This document shows positions 10,971-20,792 of a DNA stretch of 64,000 nucleotides, piece after piece. How positions within the stretch are numbered: position 1 is the stretch's first letter; each line of letters begins with the position of its first letter. A program made the position numbers and the translations under genes. A model generated the notes under the pieces. It did not search any database. It had not been told where the DNA came from and saw only the letters and a list, made by a program, of their open reading frames with translations. The stretch lies in assembly GCA_006503535.1 (NCBI GenBank), contig QYRS01000001.1, positions 3,038,001 to 3,102,000 of the forward strand, given 5' to 3'. Origin of the DNA: Arthrinium phaeospermum. Its lineage: Eukaryota > Ascomycota > Sordariomycetes > Amphisphaeriales > Apiosporaceae.

Positions 10971-12196
10971 TTAGTGATGATGGCCAAATTGCGTCAACAT
11001 AGGAATCAGCATGCCGGCAACAGTAGCAAGTGTATCCCGCATCTGGGGTTTCGTTTGCTTCCGCTGGGTTGTATGGCTATCGGCGTAGCCATTGGGACTA
11101 GAGCTTGGCTCATGGCCTGCGCCGTCCCCTTCTTGCATGGCATGCATGGCAACGTAACTGTTACACATATTAGCACAGGTCGTTCGATAGAACGGAAACA
11201 TGGCGTTACTCACAGAAAAGTCCCTCCTGAAAAGAGCAGCAACATCCCGGTCCACCATTGGCTGACGTGGCTTTCGCCGTCAGGGCCTACGCTGCCACCA
11301 CCGAGCAGCTTCACGAGAATGAAGGTCGCCCATGCACCAAAAGGGGCTGCCAGACTGAATACGATCAAGTGGCCTCTAGCCGCACGCTTCGACAAACCTT
11401 GCTTCAAGAGAATCGATGTCAACCCAAAAGCGGCAGGCGCCTTGTGCACCATGATGGCGATGAAAATAATGAATCCGAGTTGCATATCTTGGGCAGTGGC
11501 CGAAGCGCCCATTGCAATTCCATCGGCTGCGGCATGGATGACAAGCCCCACGGTGGTCGCGAGACTCCTCGACTGTTTCGGCGTCGGTGCAAGAGAGCCC
11601 AGAAAGCCTTCGGTCTCTTCCTCATCCGTGTGTCTCGTTGTGCCTGCCAGATTGCTGAGGCTGATGTGTCTCGGTGCGGGTGGCTGTTGGAAGTTTTCGG
11701 AGGCATGTCGTGGTAGCCGGTCGATCAAGAACATGAGCACAAAGCCCATGATTAGAGAAAGGCCGACATAGAAGGTAGGGACCGGCTCCGGCGGCTTGTT
11801 GCCTGAAGGTATCGACGTTGGTGGATCATCTTCGCGAATCTTCAGATGGTTATGCCCAGACAATGAAGCGTCTGATATCGCCTCGACTCCCTCTGGTATA
11901 ATGACTATAAGTGATGTGCCGACTAGTAGCCCAATGCCGATACTCGATATCAGCCGTAGCTGCGCTTGCGATAGTGTCATGGAGAGGGGCAGCGCGCCGG
12001 CCAGGAAGGAGCTGATCGGTCGAGAGTCAGTATGCTAGGTTTCGCAACGTGTCGGTCGGGTACTGTGCACATACGCCAAAGCCATCACAACCTACAACAT
12101 GGAGTATTAGCATCGCAGCACCAGAGGCTTTCGCGTGAGGTTCCCAATGGCTGGATTGCTTACCGTTTGGGCGAAGAGAACAAACATGCCTGCCAT
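10971..12196 (-). CDS. ZIP family zinc transporter, SLC39A9/ATX2-like
   Basis: Four exons: 12196-12164, 12091-12075 (a 17-nt microexon), 12011-11214, 11157-10971, giving 344 aa. The N-terminus reads MAGMFVLFAQT, VVMALA, then SFLAGALPLSMTLSQAQLR, the conserved start of ZIP9-type transporters, and only this splicing gives it. Key family motifs are helix 4 IHAAADGIAMGASA (metal-site histidine and aspartate) and helix 5 MVHKAPAAFGLTSILL, near-identical to the ZIP9 H-K-A-P-A-A-F-G-L signature. A cytosolic histidine-poor loop (residues ~95-150) and a final helix GMLIPMLTQFGHHH complete it. Homologues (yeast Atx2, human ZIP9) sit in Golgi or plasma membrane and move zinc or manganese to the cytosol. 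It is transcribed divergently from HAT1. Confidence 0.87.
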
Positions 12197-13004
12197 TGTA
12201 AAGGGCTGATACGCAAACTGCCGGCGGTTGGTTTTCTTGACAGTCTGTTTAGGTCTTGCTACCGACGCATTGGAACTGACTAAAAGGAAACCCGGTCGAG
12301 GACGGCAGAATAGGAGGAGAAGGAACTAGACAGCTAGCTGTGCTGCGTGTGTACGTGCAACGACGACGATAACGACGACGGGGCACCGCCAACTAAAGAA
12401 CCGTCCTTCAAGGTTTTGACAGCTTTCAGCCTCCTCTTTCTTGTTTGAGACCGTTACTTCAGGGCAGCGGTTGGCATCCCTGCAAGTGAACGCTACACCA
12501 CCTGGCGTATCAATCGATTCCTTGCAGATGGGTACGTCACGCCTTCCGATTTTGCCGTCTGGGCCTTTAATCTGGGAGTCTGGACAGGTACCGTAACTCC
12601 CTGCAGTACTCCCTGCTAAAGAGTCAGGCAGGGGTTTCAGATTCTAGCGCCAGTGCTTGATCCGTGCTGCAAACGAGCAAACCGTAAGTACCTAAACTAT
12701 CTGTAGGTCGCTGTGGAGCGCAGTAAGCAGTTCCTAGTGCACCGGGCAGTCAGTCTGGCGCTTTTCGTTTTACGCGCCTCAATCGCGTCCAGCTTGAGCT
12801 TCGCGACGCAAGGCAACCTCTGTTTAATTGATCATCCGCGAGCCTTCAAGGTATCGAAACTCCATCATCACACCATCATATCACTCTACACACAACACAA
12901 TTTGCGAAACTCGGATCGCCTGCTGCGCTGAAAGTTGAATTCGCATTGCCTGAGCGCACTGACTCCATATCTAAGGAACCAGAGGATCGCAAGCTTTCTT
13001 CAAC
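12197..13004. promoter_or_regulatory. divergent promoter between ZIP transporter and HAT1
   Basis: 808 bp between the two start codons. Contains CAGGTACCG near 12588 and AAGTACCTAAAC near 12684, relatives of the GTACCT motif seen in other promoters of this window, and CA-rich leader sequence just before the HAT1 start. Shared regulation is inferred from geometry only. Confidence 0.5.
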
Positions 13005-14630
13005 ATGGAAGAGGAGTGTATGCAATTTATCCATCCAAGGCGGCGCATCTGTAAATTGCTAATCTCATGTTGCAGGGACTTCCGATGCCAATGAGGCCTT
13101 CACCATTTCATTGGTAACCCCCAGCGACTCTGGCCTCAAGAAACTCGACTCGTTCAACCCCAAGTTCACCTATGCCGTCTTCGAAAACGAGCAGATCTTC
13201 GGATACAAGGGCCTCAAGGTCAACCTCACATACAATGCGACTGACATGCGACCGAACCTCTCTGTGTCATGCATCAAGAAGTTCAAGACGGTGGGAGAGG
13301 CTGAGGCAGTGGACATCCCAGAGATAATGAAGGAATTTCTTCCTGGAGGTAAGTTCTACTACTCGCTGCTCGCTGCTCGCCCTGGTTTGTAGCTAACCAC
13401 CGTGCAGTGGCCTTCCAGAAGAAGAGCGATTTCGAGTTGGCTGTGAAGCAAACGCCGACCAGCTGGACACCACCTGGCGAGCTTGTCAACACCATAGAGC
13501 GAGATGGCGAGACGTATGAGGTCTGGAAGGGGAGCCTGGCCGACCCGGCAGTGAAGCAGCTGGTGAAACGCATCCAGCTTCTTGTTCTGTTCTACATCGA
13601 GGGCGGATCGTACATCGGTGAAGACGCGGATGGCAAGGACGAGCCCGATTATTCTCTGGCCCGATGGTCTGTCTTCTTCCTCTACAAGAAGCCGTCAACA
13701 GCGAACGAGCAATACGTTTTCCAGGGCTACTCGACAGTCTACCATTTCTGGCTATTCCAGAACCCAACACCCCCTGCCAGCCCGGGCAAGACCCCGGCTC
13801 TACTCGAGCCCAAGAAGAATGAAAGCTGGGAGCTTCCTTCCGGCGATTACCCCTACACGGAATTGCCCCACCGCGCCAGAATCTCTCAGTTCCTCGTACT
13901 GCCCCCATTCCAAGGCAAGGGCGCGGGCGCGATGCTGTACAACACCATCTTTGATCTCCAGTCCAAAGACGAGTTTACCAAGGAGATCACTGTGGAGGAC
14001 CCTAACGAGGCGTTTGATCTGCTACGAGATCTTTGTGACATGAAGTATCTCCGCAAGAACTTCCCCGAGTTCGCAAATTTGGCCGTGAACGCGGACATTG
14101 CTGTGGCCAACAAAGGAGCCGTTCTGCACCACAGCACCCAAATCTCTAGCAAGGATAGCGGTGCCAATATCTCGGCCAAAGGAATTGTTGATGTTGATGC
14201 ACTGGAAACGCTGCGCCTGAGAGTCAAGATCGCCCCTCGACAATTCTGGCGACTGGTGGAGATGCATCTCATGTCGAAACTTCCACTTTCCGTCCAGCCT
14301 CTACCTGATGATGAAGAGGTAGAAAGACCAGCCGCGTCAAAGGCCGACAAGCACGCCTATATGCTTTGGCGCATCCTTCTTAAACAGCGACTATATCGCC
14401 GCAACGCTTCGATTCTGGGCGAATTCGAGGTCACCGAGAGAATTATCAAGCTCAACGACACTCTCGAGAACGTGGAGTGGGAGTATGCGCGGATATTAGA
14501 AAGACTGAACGCGCCCAGGCCTGAAGTTGATGCCAATGCCAATGGATCAAGTGCATCCCACGGGAAGCGCAAGTCAGAGGGCGAGGAGGAGGGTCCTTCG
14601 AGTAAGAAGGCAAGAGTCGACGACGAGTAA
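13005..14630 (+). CDS. HAT1: type B histone acetyltransferase HAT1
   Basis: Three exons: 13005-13017 (13 nt, four codons plus one base), 13076-13348, 13408-14630, giving 502 aa. The first junction rebuilds EEWTSDANEAFTISLV, the conserved HAT1 N-terminus, which supports the tiny first exon. The N-terminal half (KFTYAVFENEQIFGYKGLKV) is the HAT1-specific domain. The GNAT core carries RISQFLVLPPFQGKGAGAML, with the acetyl-CoA loop Q264-G-K-G-A-G269, and EITVEDPNEAFDLLRD, where E292-D293 correspond to the acidic catalytic region. HAT1 with its Hat2/RbAp46 partner acetylates new histone H4 on K5 and K12 before chromatin assembly. The C-terminus is basic (GKRKSEGEEEGPSSKKARVDDE region) and looks like a nuclear localisation signal. 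Length is near the usual filamentous-fungal size. Confidence 0.95.
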
Positions 14631-15076
14631 ATAAGCTTGGCCCTGCCACTTGCATTATTTTCGGGATAGCAAGAACTATTGGATCCCTGAACTTGGACTA
14701 CAAGTTCTGGAGAGCGGCTTATTCGGAGAGGAGTTTTCGGCCGGTTTGGCCTTCATGATACCTCGTTTGATTGCGCATGGATTCTGGACTTTGTAACATT
14801 ATGAACACACTGAATACTTACTCTTCCCATATAGATGGAAGGTATAATGCAGCATGAGTAGCTGCATGCGGTCTTTTTTAAGATCGTTGGGTATGGAACC
14901 CCTAATGAAATGGAAGTACGGCCTTCTGAGACAATTTCTTGGCATTTGCTTACGTCTTATTCCTTTTGACACTTCATAGGTCTGTTTGGACTCTGCACGC
15001 ACGTCGCAATCCAACCCTAACCCCATTTCTTGCCATTGACCTTTCGTCCAGTCTATCTAGACCATGCATATCCACG
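14631..15076. other. convergent intergenic region
   Basis: 3' flanks of HAT1 (+) and the P5C reductase gene (-). No gene or repeat seen. Confidence 0.6.
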
Positions 15077-16355
15077 CTAGAACCCGCCGTTGTCAGTCTG
15101 AGGGAAACGGGTTCCATTGACGTTCTCCCTGCCTTTGCCAATCTGTGATGCAACAACAGTCGCTTCTCGGACTGCCCGCGAGATCGTGCCCCGAACGCGA
15201 CCCTCCTCGAGCACCAGGAGCCCACCAATTGTGCATCCGCCGGGGGTAGAGATCTTGTCGCGCAGGATGGCCGGGTGTTCCCCGGCCTGTACCAACGAAG
15301 CGGTACCCCGCATCGACTGTGCGGCCATGCGCGTTGCCTCGGGGCGCGGCACGCCCATGGCCACGGCGCCGTCGACAGCCGCCTCCATCATCAGCGAGAA
15401 GAAGGCCGGGCCGGCGCCGCAGAGGGCGGTGCTGGCGTCCATGGTATTGGGGGGTAGGTAGACGACATCGCCAATACGGCGGAAGATCCAGGTGACAAGG
15501 CTCGCGATGGGCTGCGGCAGCGGCGGCTCGGACAGCGCCACCACAGTCATGCTCTCGCGGATCTGGGCCGCCGTGTTGGGGATGGCCCGCACCACGCGGC
15601 AGCGGCCGTCGACCTCCGGGTCGTGCTGGGGGACAGCGCCGTGCAGCACCCTCTCGATCTGTTCGGCGGTCACGCCCACGCAGATGCTGATCAGGAGCTT
15701 GCCGTGCAGCGCCTTGCTCATGCCGGGCTCGCCCAGCAGCTCCGAGACCATAGAGGGCTTGCACGCCAGCAGGATCACCTCGGCCTGCGACACGGCCGCG
15801 ACGTTCTCGCGCTGCACCACCTTGACGATGGAGCTGTGCGCCCACAACGCCTTCTTCACGCGCTTCGCCGACTCGGTCCGCCGCACGCAGGCGATGAAGC
15901 GCGAGGGCAGGCGTGTGGGGAGGGGGTCGTCGAGGGGGTCGGCGGTGCCGTTGTGCATGGGCGATTGGATGGGCTTCGGGGCGTCGAGGTCGGAGAGGGA
16001 GCTCAGGATGCCCGAGAGGATGGCTATGCCCATGGTGCCTATGTCATCGCATCATTAGCTTCGGTTTCGTCCCGGGAAGCGACTTCGGCGGTGGCATTCT
16101 CCAAGGCTTGGCAGTAAGTCATTTATTTGGTGATAACTAAGTGGCTAGACCGATCTAGGGCCTCAGTTGTACTCCCAATTGCGCAGAACGAAAGAGAGAG
16201 AGGCCAAATAGTCGTAGTGAAGGGAAAAGGGGTGTGGGCCAAAGAGTGATTGTCTGTACTCTAGAATGCGCTCAGAGCAGATCGCACGTACCGCAGCCGA
16301 GGACGGCCATAGTGAACTCACTGCCCTCATTGGCGTGAGAGGGTAGGGCCAGCAT
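15077..16355 (-). CDS. PRO3: pyrroline-5-carboxylate reductase
   Basis: Two exons: 16355-16292 and 16038-15077, giving 341 aa, with a 253-nt intron that is long for this window. Joining them rebuilds the N-terminal Rossmann motif AVLGCGTMGIAILSGI (G20-C-G22-T-M-G25), so the upstream exon is required. The conserved core follows: AEVILLACKPSMVSELLG, LISICVGVTAEQIERVL, RVVRAIPNTAAQIRESMTVV, then the dimerisation domain with DASTALCGAGPAFFSLMMEA (proline/P5C-binding loop), AVAMGVPRPEATRMAAQSMRG and DKISTPGGCTIGGLLVLEEG. The enzyme reduces delta-1-pyrroline-5-carboxylate to proline with NAD(P)H, the last step of proline synthesis, in the cytosol or at mitochondria. All signature residues are present. 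It is divergent from CTK3. Confidence 0.95.
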
Positions 16356-16863
16356 GCTGTTGGAGGGCATATTCGAATTCCGAAAATGGGGTATATGTTT
16401 GAATATGAAGATGCAAAGGACTTTCAGTATACGAAAGGTCCGTCTCCTGTCCCTCTTTATGAGTTGGACAATCTGTTTAGCGGTGGAGAGCGGAGCACTT
16501 GCCGAGCTACTCCGGGGTGCCTTCGCCGACTTAGATCACGATGCCTAGGGAGGTACTTCTTGCACAGGAAATGCGGGAACACTGTCAATTCAAGCTGTGT
16601 AGGTAGCAGGTCGACTTCACTTGCTCCTCAAGTTTTAAATAAACCGTTTCAACTGGCATACTTCGTCACTTTGTGATCGGCGCATAACACCTGTAATTTA
16701 TCAACACTGGGCCAAGTCACACATCCCTGGTGTCAACTCCCACCAAGTACGCAATTAAACGCATTCAATTTGCTATTTGGTATACATCGACTAATCCCAA
16801 GATCGTTTAGCGTCTGGAAGATCATTTAGCGCCCGCAGCCAGCACATTCGCATCAAGCCACAG
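16356..16863. promoter_or_regulatory. divergent promoter between P5C reductase and CTK3
   Basis: 508 bp separating the two start codons, AT-rich toward CTK3 (16610-16800). No specific operator recognised. Confidence 0.45.
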
Positions 16864-18439
16864 ATGGCGGGCTCAATGCCACTCCCCGCGCCTCCGCCTC
16901 CGCCTAAGCGGCCATATGCTAGACGCAACAACCGCGCTAGCCGCAGAGCCGCCAAGAGAGACGATCGGAAGAAGTCCCAGGATGCCACCGATGTACTGAG
17001 CCCAAGCTCAAGCTCGAGCTTCGGCTCACAGGCGCCTCAGCCTCAAATCCATACCAGCAATCCCACTTTCGTCACAGGGTCTAATACTTATCACCATATC
17101 AACCAACCTGCACATAATTATTCTGCCCAGCAGCATCATCAACAACAACCACGGCGCCCAGACGACCAGCTAAGCCAGCCAGCACTTCAACGACACCAGC
17201 AAGAGAGATCACCGAAGCAGTTGTCGGTCGAGGAAACCTACGGTCCAGGCTTCTACGGCAGCAAGGAATTAGGCTTTTGTTATCTGCATCCCGACGAGCA
17301 GGCCTTTTGGCACATAGGCAACGAAGCTGCACAGCGTCTTGTTCTTGGTCCCGACCCCAACCTAGCCGCGGACAACGCGCCCAAGATGGCTGACCCGTTC
17401 GAGGTGCGCATGCGCTTCAGCGGCCAGCTGCAACATCTCAATGCCACTGTAGTCAGCGCGCAAAAGGCTGCCCAGTATGCGGTCAAGTATAGGGATCTAA
17501 GCGAGGACTTGCACAGTTGTATCCTCGAGCAACTGGAAAAGGTACGTCCGTGACATCGAATTGCACGCCATTGGCACTGCTGCAGGTTTGCGCGTCTCGT
17601 CGGGAATATCATGGAAGATACATCATGTGTTGCAGGTGACAGAGTAAGCTAACCTGTAATGTGTGAATTCGTAGACCAACATGAACACCAGAGCCAACAT
17701 CATGTACTTCATCGAGCATTTCCTCGAGATCGCATCCAAAGAGCGCCACGCCGAGTCCTATGTTCGCATGATGCAACGAGACATCATAAGGGTTGTTGAT
17801 GCTGTTTGTCCCGAAGACGGATCCGGCGCAGCGAACGTCAAGGTAGTTAAGACTGTGCTACAGGGCCTCAACGGCAAGGGTTTCCTCCTGGACCAGACCC
17901 TCACTGAGCTCGAAGAATGCCTCAAGGATCGCGACGCCTCGCAGGCTGAAGTTGGCCTATCCTCGCCTGTCAATGGAGAAGCTGTAATGTCCACCGCCGT
18001 GCCTGCCAACGGCAACGCTGCCGCAAACGCCTCCAATGTCGCCGCCGCCGGTCACTCTTCCGGCGACGCACGCACTACGAACGGTACCGGCCATACCACT
18101 CGTCTCGATAAACGACAAATAGAGCAGCGTATTGAGGAGGACCGTGAGCGACACAAGAGACGGCGCGAAAATCTTTGGGTGGTACCTCGCTCCCAGGTTG
18201 ACGAACGTGCCAAAATGATGGAGGACGCCAGCGATATCGACGACGATGACTTCAAATTCGAACGCGAGGAGAGAGAAGCACTGATGGACGAGGTGGAGAA
18301 TGCCAAATGTGTGCACTTGCGGCCTAGACGTCGGGATTCGCCCAACGGACGTGATCACGGCCGCGGGCGGGAAGATGACCGTCGCGACGACCCTATACAG
18401 AACGACGACCGTGACCACGACCGGATGGACGAGGGTTGA
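16864..18439 (+). CDS. CTK3: CTD kinase subunit gamma (CTK3) with N-terminal extension
   Basis: Two exons: 16864-17541 and 17675-18439, 480 aa from the first ATG. The conserved core begins at M175: MADPFEVRMRFSGQLQHLNA, then KAAQYAVKYRDLSEDLHSCI and, across the intron, TNMNTRANIMYFIEHFLEIA, which is the CID-like domain of Ctk3. The C-terminal block (RLDKRQIEQRIEEDRERHK, then RRRENLWVVP and the acidic-to-basic tail) is the Ctk3 C-terminal domain that contacts Ctk1/Ctk2. CTDK-I phosphorylates serine 2 of the RNA polymerase II tail during elongation. Residues 1-174 are unusual: proline-rich start, strongly basic KRPYARRNNRASRRAAKR, then a glutamine/histidine-rich linker. Translation may start at M175 (good context AAGATGG) instead; see findings. 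Confidence 0.9.
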
Positions 18440-19561
18440 TATTCCCGTTGCTCGAGCATGAGCCTGTCTTAGTGAGCGCTATACTCGTAGAGCTTGCGAC
18501 CAATCTCTATTTCAGTGTCTGGAGACTTGGCCATGCCCAGATTGCCGATCAAAGGGTTTTCAACTTTGATACCCAAATTGCAAACGATTGGCAGGAGGAA
18601 GATTGCGCCGCTGCAATACTGCTATATGGTCAACTTCGATGATAAAATATTGAGCATAAACAAGCCGCCAGGCTGTCTTGATATCCAATGACTCCGGCTA
18701 GGATCGTACTTGTGTCTAAGGGGCACGACTCCATGGTTTGGAGTAGATTTGGCTGAAAAGGGGAAGTGAAAAGGGGACATTGATTCGACAGAAGAGGGCC
18801 CCTTGCTTCAAAGACACTAAGCCGAGCAAGCTTACAAACATAAGCTTACTGGAAGCACTTTGGTATTTTGCAAAGTCTTGCGTCGAAGCATCGGATACAG
18901 TTGACATGATGATACCCACCCATATGAAGATTGGGTTGACAAATTGGCGATTCCCACGCGGATTGACTTGAATCATAGGATTCGATCCAGCACGCCACAG
19001 AAAATAATGATAATAAAACTGATTACAACACTTGGTTTTGTCCTTTTGATATGAAACATGATTTCAAACAGCCCCGAGCCCCTTTCAGCTGGTTTATAAC
19101 ATCGGCTGCTAGTTGATGGCTCTTGATGCTGTCAAATGTGTACGTGCTTCTTGTGGTCCTCTGACTATAGCATCATTCCCCAATGCAACAGTGGAGACAC
19201 ATGTGAACATGAAATAGTTGCCTCACAGTTGTGCCCATGGTGCCAGTCCCATTAGTGAGCAATATAAATGTAGGTGATCTTTATGTATATTGTTACAAGG
19301 TAGGTTACATGTATACACTTGCCTCCTTCGTCTATCGTACCATGCTATCCCCCCGCTCTCGCTGGAAGGCATGGGCAAAAGCTGGATTCATTATCCATAG
19401 TCCCATTCGACGTTCACCGTGTTCCAGCCGTGGAATTCCCCTTCGACCGGTAGATTTCATCTTTTTGATGACATTTGTATTGCCCAGAACATATGCCTCC
19501 TGAGAGATCCACAAAAGATTCCGAGGCAAGTTATTGTTGGTCGTTGCCCTTTTTATGCTCT
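18440..19561. other. convergent intergenic region, 1.1 kb
   Basis: 3' flanks of CTK3 (+) and the mitoribosomal L7/L12 gene (-). AT-rich, with only short openings. Nothing recognisable; larger than needed for two 3' UTRs. Confidence 0.55.
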
Positions 19562-20310
19562 TTATTCCATGACGACGGTGGCGCCCAGCTCCTTCATGGC
19601 GGCCATGATCTTCTCGGCCTCGTCCTTGGGAACGCTCTCCTTCATCATCTTGGGCACCGACTCGACGAACTTCTTGGAGTCGACCAGGGACAGGCCGAGC
19701 AGGTTCTTGACCTCCTTGATCACCTTGGGCTTGGAGCCCGCGTCGAACGCCGTCAGCTTGATGCTGAACAGCGACTTCTCCTGCGCGGCCGGCGCCGGCT
19801 CGTCGGCCTCCTCCACAGCGGCGGGGGCGGCAGCCGGTGCGGCGGCGAAGCCACCTACGGGGAGATCGGGGATGTTGAGGCGGGACTGTGAGGAGTTACG
19901 TGTTAGTTTCCAGTTATATTCGACCCCAAAATGCATATTTGATGCATGATTATCCAACAAACGTCATTGGATTCGCCAATGCCGCATTCACGCCTGCCAT
20001 TGAACATTCCCATTGAGATATAAGCTGTTCATGCGCCCATGGCTTCCCCCCTCCAAAACATGTACGTGGCGACTCCGCTGGCAACGGGGTCGAATATGCC
20101 TACCTTCAAAGAAGCGACGAGGTCGGCGGTCTCGAGAAGAGTCAATTGGCTGATCTGGTCAACAATCGTGGCGATCTTGGGGCTCGTGCTGACGGCGGTC
20201 TCTGTCGACTCGTGCCTCCTCTGTGCGAATGCCATGGACGGGCGCATAGCAGCCCGGGTCCGGAGCGTGCGGGCGCAGCTGCGGGCTGCGAATCGGCAAG
20301 GGATTGACAT
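19562..20310 (-). CDS. MRPL12: mitochondrial large-subunit ribosomal protein bL12m (L7/L12)
   Basis: Two exons: 20310-20104 and 19885-19562, 176 aa. Residues 1-~33 (MSIPCRFAARSCARTLRTRA onward to FAQRRHES) are arginine-rich with no acidic residues, a classic mitochondrial presequence. The N-terminal dimerisation domain includes IVDQISQLTLLETADLVASL. An alanine/proline hinge (GGFAAAPAAAPAAVEEADEP) leads to the C-terminal factor-binding domain: FSIKLTAFDAGSKPKVIKEV, NLLGLSLVDSKKFVESVPKM, EKIMAAMKELGATVVME. It forms the mitoribosome stalk that recruits translation factors. Length and all L7/L12 blocks are as expected. It starts 482 bp from MDN1 on the opposite strand. Confidence 0.95.
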
Positions 20311-20792
20311 TGTGGGCGGTTGATGTGGGTTGGCTGGTCAATTGGAGGGCAAGGTGCACGAAGCAGATCGGGTGGGTGGCGTCTCGTCGGGGTTGAGTTG
20401 AAGCTTCGTGATGCTCTCGAAGATTTTTGGCGTCCCAAAGCTCCCTGCAGGCGCTGCTGGGTGGGACTTCCCTGGTAGCGCAGGCCTATTGGATCGCAGG
20501 CGCGCCCGGCAGCCCAGAATTCCCGCTTTCCGGGTCACCTCTCGGCGAAGTTGGGTACCTGAGAGCAGGTACCGCAGGCGCTTCTCACCGCCTAAATTTC
20601 CCATGCCGATTTGAACTTTTGGGAGTTGGCGGGACCTGGACGAGCACTTTGGCAGAAAAAGTCCTTATCGATAAACTTTTTTCGAGCGCATCGCGCATCC
20701 GCTGCGTACGGACGGCCAAGTGAGACTCGCTCAGCATTAAGTGAAGATATCACTGTCAATCCGACACTATTTTCCAAATTTCAGCAGCGATC
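20311..20792. promoter_or_regulatory. bidirectional promoter MRPL12/MDN1
   Basis: 482 bp between the start codons of mitoribosomal L7/L12 (-) and midasin (+). It carries the dyad at 20554-20573 listed separately. Co-regulation of the two translation-related genes is an inference from geometry. Confidence 0.55.
20554..20573. promoter_or_regulatory. perfect dyad GGTACCTG-AGAG-CAGGTACC
   Basis: Two 8-bp arms, fully complementary, separated by AGAG. Located about 220 bp upstream of the MDN1 ATG and 244 bp from the MRPL12 ATG, in a position suited to a dimeric or paired transcription-factor site. The half-site GTACCTG recurs upstream of array genes at 37.4, 39.0 and 40.4 kb. The binding factor is unknown. 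Confidence 0.5.

Noticed and set aside
18970..19000. B-box-like sequence GATTCGATCC suggestive of a tRNA
   Set aside because: No matching A-box, anticodon arm or acceptor-stem complementarity could be found around it.
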